From UMGS172 sp045636945 (GTDB lineage Bacteria; Bacillota; Clostridia; Oscillospirales; Acutalibacteraceae): a stretch of 46,060 nucleotides of DNA. Below are positions 1 to 8,584 of the stretch, piece after piece. A program made the translations under genes and the position numbers. How positions within the stretch are numbered: position 1 is the stretch's first letter; every line of letters begins with the position of its first letter. Where the stretch lies: the NCBI GenBank assembly GCA_045636945.1, contig JAZTYO010000024.1, forward strand, positions 1 to 46,060, in the 5' to 3' direction. A model generated the notes under the pieces. It was given only the letters and a program-made list of their open reading frames with translations, was not told the origin of the DNA and did no database searches.

Positions 1-2
1 AT

Positions 3-323
3 CGCCACATAAAAGATTATGAATACGAAATAGAAGAATTGCGAAAAGAAGGATACACAAGCAGAGAAATAGGAAACAAATTGGGTTTTAGTTACAAACA
101 AATGCGCAACTACTTCTACCGTAAAAATGTAACAGACAGAAAAATTCAAGCAGGAATCTCACTAAAACGCAAAGGCAGACCCCCGAAAGATTATGTAGTT
201 ACAGAGCAAGATAAAGTGTCTGAACTAAGATATATCCTCGCTCGGAAGGAAGCAAAGATAAAGCGTTTGGAAATGGAAAATGAGTTGATGCGGGATTTTC
301 TCTCGCTCACCGAAAGGAAGTGA
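3..323 (+). pseudogene. IS3-type transposase OrfA (5' end outside window)
   Basis: The reading frame is open from the window edge, so the start is not visible; the TTG at 39 is only the first possible internal start. The visible part has an N-terminal helix-turn-helix of the insertion-sequence type (GYTSREIGNKLGFSYKQMRN), a basic GRPPK hook, and a C-terminal coiled coil (ELRYILARKEAKIKRLEMEN) as in OrfA proteins of IS3-family elements, where it helps form dimers and bind the terminal repeats. It is followed directly, in the same frame after its TGA, by a fragment of OrfB, so the element is internally deleted and cannot make a transposase. Family assignment is by recognition of the motif pattern; the exact IS group is not determined. 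Confidence 0.7.
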
Positions 324-560
324 GGACAAGAATACAACATTACACCCTCAATGTCAAGACGTGGTAATCCGTATGACAATGCTTTAGCAGAAAATTTCTT
401 CTCAATTCTCAAAACAGAGTGCATTTACCGAGTAAAACTTCAGACCTATGATGAGGCTCGCCTCCTCATAGGAGAATACATTCATTTCTACAATTATGAA
501 AGAATACAGATAAAAACAAAACTGACTCCGCTTGAAAAACGAAGTCAGTATGTTGCTTAA
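324..560 (+). pseudogene. IS3-family OrfB (DDE transposase), C-terminal fragment
   Basis: Only the end of the rve-type integrase core remains. The stretch SMSRRGNPYDNALAENFF followed by SILKTE is the hallmark surrounding the third catalytic residue (Glu) of IS3-family DDE transposases, and the end YIHFYNYERIQIKTKLTPLE is the usual C-terminus (NxxRxxxxLxxLTP-like). The first two catalytic Asp residues and the whole N-terminal two thirds are absent. The upstream residues (QEYNITPS) also match the family, so the deletion joint lies at or just after the OrfA stop at 321-323. No ribosome binding site stands before the ATG at 351. It is a remnant. Confidence 0.8.
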
Positions 561-585
561 AATTTAATTTTCATCTACCATAGGG

Positions 586-622
586 TTCTTTTTGTACTGT
601 CCGCACAAATTGGGGCAGTTCA
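586..622 (+). repeat. probable right terminal repeat of the IS3-type remnant
   Basis: About 30 bases after the OrfB stop the sequence TTTTTGTACTGTCCGCACAA continues into ATTGGGGCAGTTCACA. A TGTACTGTCC-type string ending in CA just downstream of OrfB is usual for IS3-family right ends. The left end lies outside the window, so the repeat cannot be matched. The rest of 561-668, between the IS end and nagB, shows no gene and no convincing terminator for nagB. Confidence 0.45.
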
Positions 623-668
623 CAGTCTGAGGGAGCTTATTTGTTTATTAAAATTCAAGCTTACTTTA

Positions 669-1379
669 TCAATTTTCACTGTAAATAATAGTTACGTCGG
701 GGTGGAGCTGGAGGATAGAAGCAGGCATCATGGGGTCAACGGGACCTTCCATAAACTTTTTGATAACCTCAAGCTTTTTAGCACCGTTAGCAACGAGCAA
801 AATCTTTTTGGCCTGCATAATGGACATCATACCCATAGTGATTGCACTTGTGGGAACGTCGGCCTTGGAGTTGAAGAATCTTGAGTTGGCCTCAATGGTG
901 GACTCGTCAAGTGTTACGGGGTGGGTTGCAGCGGTGAAGTATTTGTCGGGCTCGTTGAAGCCGATGTGACCGTCAAGACCGATACCGAGCAACTGCAAAT
1001 CAATTCCGCCCAAAGACTTGATGAGTGCGTCATACTCTTCGCCCTCTTTTACGAGGTCGTCGGCGCAACCGTTGGGAACGTGAGTTTTTGCCTTGTCGAT
1101 ATCAACGTGATTGAACAAATTGTCGTTCATAAAATAGCGGTAACTCTGGTCGTGGCTGCCGTCAAGTCCGACGTACTCGTCAAGATTTACGGAAGTGACG
1201 TTTTTGAAAGAAATCTCCCCGTCCTGCACCTTCTTGATAAGGTTCTTATAAGCACCGACAGGGGTTGAACCGGTAGCAAGACCTAATACGCAATTATCCT
1301 TAAGGATAATCTGTGCCGCAATGATGTCGGCGGCAATTTTACTGAGTTCTTCGTAGGTTTTTACGGTAATGAATTTCAT
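669..1379 (-). CDS. nagB: glucosamine-6-phosphate deaminase
   Basis: Cytosolic aldose-ketose isomerase/deaminase that converts glucosamine 6-phosphate to fructose 6-phosphate and ammonia, feeding amino sugars into glycolysis. The 236-residue length fits the short Gram-positive NagB form. Visible motifs: sugar-phosphate loop ATGSTP (35-40), NLDEYVGL with the catalytic-base Asp67, and GIGLDGHIGFNEP (132-144) with the Asp136/His138 pair. The start has AAGGAG eight bases before it. It lies 12 bases downstream of the HTH-GlmM gene on the same strand, so the two are very probably co-transcribed; they use the same substrate, glucosamine 6-phosphate. The C-terminal allosteric extension of the E. coli enzyme is short or missing, as in Bacillus-type enzymes. 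Confidence 0.95.
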   Translation of the reverse strand: MKFITVKTYEELSKIAADIIAAQIILKDNCVLGLATGSTPVGAYKNLIKKVQDGEISFKNVTSVNLDEYVGLDGSHDQSYRYFMNDNLFNHVDIDKAKTHVPNGCADDLVKEGEEYDALIKSLGGIDLQLLGIGLDGHIGFNEPDKYFTAATHPVTLDESTIEANSRFFNSKADVPTSAITMGMMSIMQAKKILLVANGAKKLEVIKKFMEGPVDPMMPASILQLHPDVTIIYSEN

Positions 1380-1391
1380 TGTAATTTCTCC

Positions 1392-3008
1392 TTATTCTGC
1401 TTTGTGACCTTTTTCTATAATCTTATTAAGCACGCGGTCAACATATTCTTCGGTGTGCTCTTCGCTTTCAACCATAACGCGTACAACGGGCTCTGTTCCG
1501 CTTTGACGGAGGAGCACACGGCCCTTACCGTTGATAAGCTCCTCAACTGCCTTGACCTCTGCCAAAACATCGGCATCGTTAACTGCGGCAGCCTTATCCT
1601 TGACACGGACGTTCTTGGTAAGCTGGGGATACATCTTGACGGGCTCAGCCAACTTTGCCAAACTGAGCTTTGAATCACAGATTTCCTCGGCAACCATAAT
1701 AGCGGTCAACAAGCCGTCACCCGTGGTTGCATACTTTTTGAGGATAATGTGACCCGATTGTTCTCCGCCCAAGGAGAAGTCGTTCTCCTGCATACATTCA
1801 TAAACAAAGCGGTCGCCGACGGCAGTTTCGGCAAACCTCATACCGGCCTCTTTAAGGCTGTTCACAAATCCACTGTTGGACATGACGGTGGCAACAACGG
1901 TGTCGTTGTTGAGCATACCGCGATTTTTAAGACGCTTGCCAAGGATGTAAAGCATCTTGTCACCGTCAACAACGTTGCCGTTTTCGTCAACGGCGATACA
2001 ACGGTCACAGTCACCGTCAAAGGCAAAGCCTAAATCAAGGTGCTGTTCCTTAACCAAAGCACAAAGCTTTTCAATGTGGGTCGAACCAATGCCGTTATTA
2101 ACGTTAAGTCCGTCAGGTTCGGCACCGATAACGGTGGTCTGTGCACCCAAAGCACCAAAAACCGATTTTGCAATCATCCACGAAGCACCGTTGGCACAAT
2201 CAAGACCGATTCGGAGGTTCTTATAGGAGTGAGATGCAACCGAGATGAGGTAGGCAACGTAACGGTTACGGCCTGCAACATAGTCGACAATACAACCGAT
2301 GCGGTCACGGACTGCCAAAGGTAGGTCGGTACCATTGATGCCGAGAGTTTTCATATCGCCATCGATATAAGCCTCAATCAAGGCAGTGGTGTTGTCGTCA
2401 AGCTTTTCACCAAAGCGGTTGATGACCTTGATACCGTTATCATAGAAGGGATTGTGCGAAGCGGTAATCATAATACCGCAGTCAAACTCATCCTGACGGG
2501 TAACGTAAGAAACGCTAGGGGTGGTGGTGACGTGGAGCATATAAGCGTCGGCACCCGAAGCGGTGATACCTGCAACAATAGAGTACTCGAGCATATAGCT
2601 TGAACGTCGGGTATCTTTACCGATGACAATTCTGGGACGGTAATTTGCCTTATCGCATCCCGAAAGAGAAGATGCAAAATACCAACCTAAAAAACGGCCG
2701 ACCTTATAAGCCTGCATAGAAGTAAGGTCGCGGTTGGCTTCACCTCTGAAACCGTCGGTACCGAAATATTTGAGCTTACGGGGTTCACCCGACTTTGCAG
2801 GTGCAATGTTTATCTTGTCGTGCAAAAGCTCATCAGTCGAAACTCCGAAAAGCTCGCACAACTGCAAAACCTTGTCAATCTGGGGCAATGCCTGACCCAT
2901 CTCCCATTTAGATACCGACTGACGAGAAACATTGATTTTTTCGGCCAACTGTTCCTGCGAGATATTGGCTGCAACGCGCAGTTCGGTAATCTTTTCACCA
3001 ATAGTCAT
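1392..3008 (-). CDS. glmM: Cro/CI-type HTH domain fused to phosphoglucosamine mutase
   Basis: The mutase part interconverts glucosamine 6-phosphate and glucosamine 1-phosphate, a step to UDP-GlcNAc and peptidoglycan. It occupies about residues 79-538, close to the usual 445-460. Seen: FGTDGFRG (82-89), active-site loop TASHNPFYDNGIK with phospho-Ser184, metal loop DGDCDR (331-336), sugar loop GEQSGH (415-420), phosphate loop RQSGTEP (501-507); the set is complete, so the enzyme should be active. Residues 5-60 are a clear XRE/Cro-CI helix-turn-helix (ISQEQLAEKINVSRQSVSKW), joined by a linker of some 18 residues. AAGGAG precedes the ATG of the HTH part and there is no separate start with a good ribosome site before the mutase part. 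First gene of an operon with nagB. The DNA-binding role is inferred. Confidence 0.93.
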   Translation of the reverse strand: MTIGEKITELRVAANISQEQLAEKINVSRQSVSKWEMGQALPQIDKVLQLCELFGVSTDELLHDKINIAPAKSGEPRKLKYFGTDGFRGEANRDLTSMQAYKVGRFLGWYFASSLSGCDKANYRPRIVIGKDTRRSSYMLEYSIVAGITASGADAYMLHVTTTPSVSYVTRQDEFDCGIMITASHNPFYDNGIKVINRFGEKLDDNTTALIEAYIDGDMKTLGINGTDLPLAVRDRIGCIVDYVAGRNRYVAYLISVASHSYKNLRIGLDCANGASWMIAKSVFGALGAQTTVIGAEPDGLNVNNGIGSTHIEKLCALVKEQHLDLGFAFDGDCDRCIAVDENGNVVDGDKMLYILGKRLKNRGMLNNDTVVATVMSNSGFVNSLKEAGMRFAETAVGDRFVYECMQENDFSLGGEQSGHIILKKYATTGDGLLTAIMVAEEICDSKLSLAKLAEPVKMYPQLTKNVRVKDKAAAVNDADVLAEVKAVEELINGKGRVLLRQSGTEPVVRVMVESEEHTEEYVDRVLNKIIEKGHKAE

Positions 3009-3110
3009 AATTTTTACTCCTTATACCTTATTGTAATTGTGCCGAAACCTTGCGGTTTTATTCGGCAAGAGTGTATACTGCGATTACATTATATATTTTC
3101 ACTGTAGTGC

Positions 3111-3139
3111 ATTATACCAAACTTTGCAACAAGTATCAA
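3111..3139 (-). promoter_or_regulatory. sigma-A-type promoter for glmM-nagB
   Basis: On the minus strand TTGATA (3134-3139) stands 17 bases before a perfect TATAAT (3111-3116), about 100 bases before the glmM start. The leader (3009-3105) can form a small hairpin in which AAACC and GGTTT enclose GCAA, with CCG/CGG outside; no known riboswitch was recognised. Confidence 0.7.
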
Positions 3140-3342
3140 GCAAGTTTGAATTGAACTTTTGGAAACCGCAGGTTGCGAAAATTTAAAAATATATGTGAAT
3201 ACACCGTGAACACGCTGTGAAAAGGTATAAAAACGCAAACGAAAGTTTACAAATGACTGAGGTTTACCGATTTTAACAAATGATGTTTGATTATCAAGCT
3301 TTGGCAGTTTACGAAATTTTGATATTGAAAAATGAACAAAAA

Positions 3343-3387
3343 TGTATTTTTATACATAAATAATCATATATTTTGCATAAAAATGAA
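3343..3387. promoter_or_regulatory. two AT-rich palindromes, possible ArgR boxes before argG
   Basis: TGTATTTTTATACA (3343-3356) is nearly a perfect inverted repeat, and TGCATAAAAATGAA (3374-3387) resembles the ARG-box consensus TGAATAAAAATTCA. They lie 31 bases apart and about 55-95 bases before the argG -10. The rest of 3140-3417 is AT-rich non-coding DNA with no gene seen. Binding by an ArgR/AhrC regulator is an inference from similarity to the box and from the gene controlled. Confidence 0.35.
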
Positions 3388-3417
3388 TATTTTTGCAAAA
3401 AGTTTTAAAAAAAGGGC

Positions 3418-3445
3418 TTGATTTTTCCAAAATACCGTGTATAAT
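3418..3445 (+). promoter_or_regulatory. promoter of argG
   Basis: TTGATT (3418-3423), 16-base spacer, TATAAT (3440-3445). A second TATAAT is at 3452-3457. Transcripts would start near 3452-3465, giving a leader of about 40-50 bases. Confidence 0.65.
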
Positions 3446-3503
3446 GGTCGGTATAATAATTCACTCGGACAAATTTATCCCGATACAAAGGAGATTTTTT
3501 AAA

Positions 3504-4730
3504 ATGAAAGAAATTAAGAAAGTAGTACTTGCCTATTCGGGCGGACTTGACACTTCCATCATCATTCCTTGGCTCAAGGAAAACTACAACAACTGCGAAG
3601 TTGTCGCTGTTTCGGGTGACGTCGGTCAGGGAACCGAGCTTGACGGTCTTGAGGAAAAGGCTCTTAAAACCGGTGCTTCCAAGCTTTACGTTCTCGACCT
3701 TAAGAAGGAATATATCGAGGATTACATCTGGCCTTGCCTCAAAGCAGGTGCAGATTACGAGTCTTACTTGCTCGGAACCTCTCACGCTCGTCCTTGTATT
3801 GCAAAGGCTTTGGCTGAGATTGCCAAGAAGGAAAATGCCGATGCTATCTGCCACGGTTGTACCGGTAAGGGTAACGACCAGGTACGTTTTGAGTTGACCC
3901 TCAAGGCATTTGCTCCCGACCTCAAGATTATTGCTCCTTGGAGAGAGTGGGATATCAAATCCCGTGAAGAGGAAATCGAGTATGCCGAGGCTCACAATAT
4001 TCCCTTGAAGATTAACAGAGAAACCAACTACTCCAAGGACAAGAACGTATGGCATTTGTCCCACGAGGGTATGGACCTTGAGGATCCTGCAAATGAGCCT
4101 CTTTATAATAAGGAAGGCTTCCTTGAGTTAGGTGTTTCACCTGAGCAGGCACCTGATACTCCTACTTACGTTACCGTCCACTTTGAAAAGGGTGTTCCCA
4201 CCGCAGTTAACGCTGTTGATATGGATGCCTTGCAGATTGTTGAAACCCTCAATGAAATCGGCGGTAAGAACGGTATCGGTTTGCTCGACCTCGTTGAGAA
4301 CAGACTTGTCGGTATGAAAAGCCGTGGTGTTTACGAAACTCCCGGCGGTGCTATTCTTTATAAGGCACACGAGGTCCTCGAAACCATCACTCTTGACAGA
4401 GACACCTCTCACTATAAGAAGCTTATTGCTCAGAAGTTCGGCGAGCTTGTATACTTCGGTCAGTGGTTCACTCCTCTCCGCGAGTCACTTTCGGCATTTG
4501 TTGATAAGACTCAGGAAAACGTTACCGGCGATGTTAAGCTCAAGCTTTATAAGGGCAATATGATTAATGCAGGCGTAACCTCTCCTTATTCTCTCTATGA
4601 CGATGTTATCGCATCGTTCGGTGATGACGAGGGTGCTTACGACCAGAAGGATTCTGCAGGCTTTATCAATCTGTTTGGCTTGCCTGTAACCGTTCAGGCA
4701 AAGCTTAACAAGAAGCTCGGCAAAATTTAA
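3504..4730 (+). CDS. argG: argininosuccinate synthase
   Basis: Joins citrulline and aspartate with ATP to argininosuccinate in the cytosol, the seventh step of arginine synthesis. The protein of 408 residues matches the family length. The N-terminal ATP pyrophosphatase loop AYSGGLDTS, the CHGCTGKGNDQVRFE stretch that binds the aspartate/citrulline site, and ETNYSKDKNVWHLSHEG are all typical. The start was placed at ATG 3504 because AAGGAG stands nine bases before it and the family N-terminus begins there; the open frame continues upstream to 3393 but that part covers the promoter. argH follows after 90 bases on the same strand. Confidence 0.96.
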   Translation: MKEIKKVVLAYSGGLDTSIIIPWLKENYNNCEVVAVSGDVGQGTELDGLEEKALKTGASKLYVLDLKKEYIEDYIWPCLKAGADYESYLLGTSHARPCIAKALAEIAKKENADAICHGCTGKGNDQVRFELTLKAFAPDLKIIAPWREWDIKSREEEIEYAEAHNIPLKINRETNYSKDKNVWHLSHEGMDLEDPANEPLYNKEGFLELGVSPEQAPDTPTYVTVHFEKGVPTAVNAVDMDALQIVETLNEIGGKNGIGLLDLVENRLVGMKSRGVYETPGGAILYKAHEVLETITLDRDTSHYKKLIAQKFGELVYFGQWFTPLRESLSAFVDKTQENVTGDVKLKLYKGNMINAGVTSPYSLYDDVIASFGDDEGAYDQKDSAGFINLFGLPVTVQAKLNKKLGKI

Positions 4731-4757
4731 TTCAACATAAATAAATATACCATTCGA

Positions 4758-4780
4758 CGCGGTGGAGTATATCCACCGCG
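4758..4780 (+). other. GC-rich hairpin between argG and argH
   Basis: CGCGGTGGA, five-base loop, TCCACCGCG is a perfect 9-bp stem. It is not followed by a T run, so it is not a normal intrinsic terminator. It may protect the argG transcript or set the ratio of argG to argH message. Confidence 0.6.
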
Positions 4781-4820
4781 CCTTGTGACTTTTAGAAAAC
4801 ACTTTTGGAGTTTGTGAAAA

Positions 4821-6197
4821 ATGAAACTTTGGGCAGGAAGATTTAAAAAAGAACTCGACCCCAGAACCAACGATTTTAACCGTTCGTTGCCTTTCGACAG
4901 CCGTATGTACCGTCAGGATATTACCGGCTCGATGGCTCATGCAAAGATGTTGGGTAAGTGCGGTATCATTCCGTCGGAGGATTGCGAGAAGATTCTTGCA
5001 GGCCTTTTAGAAATACTTGCAGATATCGAAAGCGGAAAACTTGTTTTCGATGATGTTTCGGAGGATATCCATACCTTTATAGAGGCTGAGCTTACCAAGC
5101 GTATCGGTGATGCAGGTAAGCGTTTGCACACTGCGCGTAGCCGTAACGACCAGGTTGCTTTGGACATAAGACTCTATCTTCGTGACGAGTGCGATATACT
5201 TGTTGAGATGCTCAAAGAATATGCATCGGTCATTGCCAAGAGGGCTTTGGAATATTCCGAAACCGTAATGCCGGGTTATACACATCTTCAACGTGCACAG
5301 CCTATCGTTTTCGGTCATCAACTTTTGGCCTATGCCGAAATGGCAATGCGTGACATCGGCCGAATCAAGAATTGCCGTGAGCGTATGAATGTGTCACCTT
5401 TGGGCTCTTGCGCCTTGGCAGGAACGACCTATCCTTTGGACCGTGAGTTTGTTGCCGCCGAGCTTAATATGAATGGTGTTACAAGGAACAGCCTTGACGG
5501 TGTTTCCGACCGTGACTTTGCTTTGGAGTTGGCTTCGGCTTTATCTATTATAATGGTGCATCTCAGCCGTTTCTCCGAGGAAATAATTCTTTGGTGTTCG
5601 GGTGAGTTCAAGTTTATCGAGCTTGACGATGCTTTCTCGACGGGCTCGTCGATAATGCCTCAGAAGAAGAACCCCGATATCGCAGAGCTTGTCAGAGGTA
5701 AGTCTGGACGTGTATTCGGCGATAATATGACGTTGCTCACTGCAATGAAGGGTATTCCGCTTGCATATAATAAGGATATGCAGGAGGATAAAGAGGCTAT
5801 TTTCGATGCGGTTGATACCGTAGAGAAGTGCCTTACCGCATTTATCCCGATGCTTGACACAATGAAGGTAAATGCTGCCAATATGAGAAATGCTGCATCG
5901 TTTGGATTCATCAATGCTACCGACTGTGCCGACTGGCTTGTAGGTCAGGGTCTGCCTTTCCGCGATGCCTATAAGGCAACAGGTGAATTGGTTGCAAGAT
6001 GCATCGAACTTAACACCTCTCTTGAGGAGTTGCCGATGGAGGAGTATAGAAAGGTTTGCGACCTGTTCAACGACGGCGTTTATACCGCCATTGACCTTGA
6101 TAAGTGCGTCCGTGACCGTACAGTTTTCGGTGGTCCTGCACCGAGTCAGGTTAAATTGCAGGCGCAAGAACTTAAAAAACGTATTGAAGCAATATGA
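4821..6197 (+). CDS. argH: argininosuccinate lyase
   Basis: Splits argininosuccinate into arginine and fumarate, the last step of arginine synthesis. The 458 residues match the fumarase/aspartase superfamily length. It begins with LWAGRFKKELD, typical for ArgH, carries HTARSRNDQVALD and the superfamily signature GSSIMPQKKNPD (about 276-287) with the catalytic Ser, and TGYTHLQRAQP-type substrate residues (PGYTHLQRAQP). GGAG stands before the ATG. It follows argG and is closed by a strong terminator. Confidence 0.96.
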   Translation: MKLWAGRFKKELDPRTNDFNRSLPFDSRMYRQDITGSMAHAKMLGKCGIIPSEDCEKILAGLLEILADIESGKLVFDDVSEDIHTFIEAELTKRIGDAGKRLHTARSRNDQVALDIRLYLRDECDILVEMLKEYASVIAKRALEYSETVMPGYTHLQRAQPIVFGHQLLAYAEMAMRDIGRIKNCRERMNVSPLGSCALAGTTYPLDREFVAAELNMNGVTRNSLDGVSDRDFALELASALSIIMVHLSRFSEEIILWCSGEFKFIELDDAFSTGSSIMPQKKNPDIAELVRGKSGRVFGDNMTLLTAMKGIPLAYNKDMQEDKEAIFDAVDTVEKCLTAFIPMLDTMKVNAANMRNAASFGFINATDCADWLVGQGLPFRDAYKATGELVARCIELNTSLEELPMEEYRKVCDLFNDGVYTAIDLDKCVRDRTVFGGPAPSQVKLQAQELKKRIEAI

Positions 6198-6203
6198 AAA
6201 TTT

Positions 6204-6231
6204 ATGCCGTGCTGACTGCACGGCATTTTTG
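6204..6231 (+). terminator. intrinsic terminator after argH
   Basis: ATGCCGTGC (6204-6212), loop TGACT, GCACGGCAT (6218-6226), then TTTTG. Perfect 9-bp stem with a T run. Confidence 0.85.
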
Positions 6232-6287
6232 TTTATATTATCTAAAAACGAAAATGTATATTTTCTATGAACAACATAAAAAACGTG

Positions 6288-6316
6288 TTGCAAATAATAC
6301 AATATACAAGTATAAT
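6288..6316 (+). promoter_or_regulatory. promoter before the InlB-repeat protein gene
   Basis: TTGCAA (6288-6293), 17 bases, TATAAT (6311-6316), 54 bases before the start codon. Confidence 0.65.
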
Positions 6317-6369
6317 CTACTTAATTGGGCAATTATGATTTGTTTCATAAAACGAAAGGTAGATGAATA

Positions 6370-8373
6370 ATGAAAATATTTTTAGTTAAGATTCTTTGTT
6401 TTACAATGCTTTTGAACATTACGTTGGAAGTTTGTTCGGTGGGTATCAATGCCGCAACCGTAATGGGTGATGCTCTTATCTCCGAGTACATTGCCGATTT
6501 CGAGGGCAACTATTACTCAAACCTTAATTCTGACAACTGTAGTTCGTCCGAATTAGTTGACAACAACGGTGGCAAGGCGCTTCAGACTAACATCGAATCA
6601 ATGTCTCAGAACTACCGTTTTGAGGTTTACAATTCCAAAAACGGAGTTCTTACTCTTGAGGATGGCAAGATTTATGCCGTTACAATTAAATACAAGGTTA
6701 TTCAGGTTGGCGGAGACGAAACCGTTGCCAAGGAGCCTACAACTATTAACCTTGTCCGTTACACAGGTAGCGGTAATCAGTTGGTAAAGGTAAAATCCTT
6801 CCCTGAAGCAACCCATTATCCCGGTGATACGACCGATTGGAAGACCTCTACCGTTGTTTTTAAAGCAGGTGTTGCATCGTCTCCCGAATACAACCGCATT
6901 GCGATAAACGTTGTTTCTTCATCCTGCCCTGAAATCGAGACCAGTATTGAAGCTAATGTAACAAAAATTGTATTTGATGACATTTTGGTTCAGAAGTGTG
7001 ACGAAAACACCAAATCTGTCGAGTTTGTTACTAACGGCGGTAACTTCTGCGAGCCTATTCTCGGCAAGGCAGGTCAGACTATTGAGTTACCTACCCCTAC
7101 CCGTGATTTGTATAAGTTTGAGGGTTGGTACACCGACGTTGAACTTAAAAAGGCATACAAGAAAACCACCATGTCTTCCGACTTGACCACAAGACTTTAT
7201 GCCAAATGGTCGATAGCAGAGGATGCTGTTTCGGTTGAGTTTAAGACCAACAACGGCACCGTTGTTGAAACTGCCGTCGGTCGTGAGGGTGATGCACTGG
7301 AGCTACCTGTTCTCACCCGTGACAGCTGTAACTTTGCAGGTTGGTTTGATAAAGAGTACAAGATCCGTTATACTGCAAATACCTTCCCTGCAGAGAGTAC
7401 AACGCTTTATGCCAAATGGGAGATTATCCCGATGCTTTGTAGTTTTGAGAACTATGAGCAGTTTCCTAAGCCCGATAACGGTATCTTCACACAGAGATGC
7501 TTGCTTGGTAATGATAAGTACAAGACCAAGAATGATGCCTACAAGAGCGATATGGCATTGCACTACTCCTTCCAAAGAGGTTATGACCTCACAGGCTCTT
7601 CTGATAAGAGTGCTGTTGCAGCGGTAATGCTTCACGACGAAGACGGACAGAAGATAAAGCTCGTAGCAGGAAAAACCTATGTCTTTACCTTTAAATATAA
7701 GGTTGTTGATTACATAAGTTCAAACGGTTTGATCTGCCTTATTGCTTCAAGCGGTAGTGCTTGGAATAGTGAAAGAAAGGTACAAAGCTATGAAACCGCA
7801 TCTGTAAGATATAATGCTGATGATGAGAAAAAGGGCTGGCAGACTGCAACCTTTACCCATACATGGGAGCCTATGAACGATAAAGGAAGCTACTGCTATA
7901 TTGCAATATCCGGTGAGGCCGAGGTTTATGTCGATGAAGTCCTAATTTATGAAAAGGATAAAATTTTCTCGGCTGAGACCAATAAGATGATGCTCTGCTT
8001 CGACAGTGGCATAGCACCTATGGTGGACACTGTTTATGCTGAGAGAGGTACTGAGGTCACCTTGCCCAAGCTTGAGATGGAGGGCTACCGTTTCCTTGGT
8101 TGGGCATATGACGAGGATTGTCTGGTACCTGTCGAGTCCGATACAATAAAACTTGACAAGGTTTACACCAAGCTATATGCCGATTGGTTCAAGATTCCTC
8201 CCGTTGTTGAGGAAGAACCGGAGGATGAGCCGGTTGTTCAACCCGAGCCTGAGCCCCAGCCTGAGCCTGAATCCGATAATATGATGCTCTACATCATAAT
8301 CGGTGCAGGTGCATTGTTGGTAGTAGTTATTGTGGTTGTAGTAACCGTGGTTGCTAAAAGTAAGAAAAAATAA
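6370..8373 (+). CDS. membrane-anchored surface protein with InlB-type repeats
   Basis: Exported protein of 667 residues, function unknown. A hydrophobic N-terminal segment (about 2-28) acts as signal peptide. Three repeats of the Listeria-Bacteroides (InlB B / Flg_new) type are seen at about 216-279, 288-352 and 540-607, each with the pattern GY/F-x-F-x-GW ... LYAKW (FEGWYTDVELKKAY, FAGWFDKEYKIRY, FLGWAYDEDCLVPV). Two beta-rich segments, about 40-212 and 358-535, end in FDDILVQK and YVDEVLIYEK and look like carbohydrate-binding-type jelly rolls, but this is only a fold guess. A Pro/Glu spacer (about 610-636) is followed by one membrane helix (638-660) and a KSKKK tail, so the protein is held in the membrane with its bulk outside. 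No LPxTG motif. The next exported protein gene follows, each with its own promoter. Confidence 0.8.
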   Translation: MKIFLVKILCFTMLLNITLEVCSVGINAATVMGDALISEYIADFEGNYYSNLNSDNCSSSELVDNNGGKALQTNIESMSQNYRFEVYNSKNGVLTLEDGKIYAVTIKYKVIQVGGDETVAKEPTTINLVRYTGSGNQLVKVKSFPEATHYPGDTTDWKTSTVVFKAGVASSPEYNRIAINVVSSSCPEIETSIEANVTKIVFDDILVQKCDENTKSVEFVTNGGNFCEPILGKAGQTIELPTPTRDLYKFEGWYTDVELKKAYKKTTMSSDLTTRLYAKWSIAEDAVSVEFKTNNGTVVETAVGREGDALELPVLTRDSCNFAGWFDKEYKIRYTANTFPAESTTLYAKWEIIPMLCSFENYEQFPKPDNGIFTQRCLLGNDKYKTKNDAYKSDMALHYSFQRGYDLTGSSDKSAVAAVMLHDEDGQKIKLVAGKTYVFTFKYKVVDYISSNGLICLIASSGSAWNSERKVQSYETASVRYNADDEKKGWQTATFTHTWEPMNDKGSYCYIAISGEAEVYVDEVLIYEKDKIFSAETNKMMLCFDSGIAPMVDTVYAERGTEVTLPKLEMEGYRFLGWAYDEDCLVPVESDTIKLDKVYTKLYADWFKIPPVVEEEPEDEPVVQPEPEPQPEPESDNMMLYIIIGAGALLVVVIVVVVTVVAKSKKK

Positions 8374-8530
8374 TAAGGTTTAAGGCAGGAGGGAAGAGTT
8401 TTTCTCATGCTTTGTTGTTTTATATAGTTGGATAGCGTTGTGAAAACATTGGTTTTTGTCATATTATGCATAAAAATGTCAGGTTGCTTTTGAACTTTTA
8501 ATTTTTTTTTATAAACCACTTAATATTGTC

Positions 8531-8559
8531 TTGACAAAACTAATTGTTTGATTTAATAT
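8531..8559 (+). promoter_or_regulatory. promoter of the 797-residue exported protein gene
   Basis: TTGACA (8531-8536), 17 bases, TAATAT (8554-8559). The gap 8374-8530 shows no gene and no clear terminator for the preceding gene. Confidence 0.65.
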
Positions 8560-8584
8560 ATAATAGAATAGTAGTCTGTGGGTA

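Noticed and set aside
3009..3110. glmS-type ribozyme or GlcN6P riboswitch before the glmM-nagB operon
   Set aside because: The leader is about 100 bases and shows only a short hairpin; none of the conserved ribozyme core was found.
3393..3503. N-terminal extension of argG
   Set aside because: The open frame covers the promoter and the ribosome site of the ATG at 3504; the family N-terminus begins at MKEIKKVVLAYSGG.
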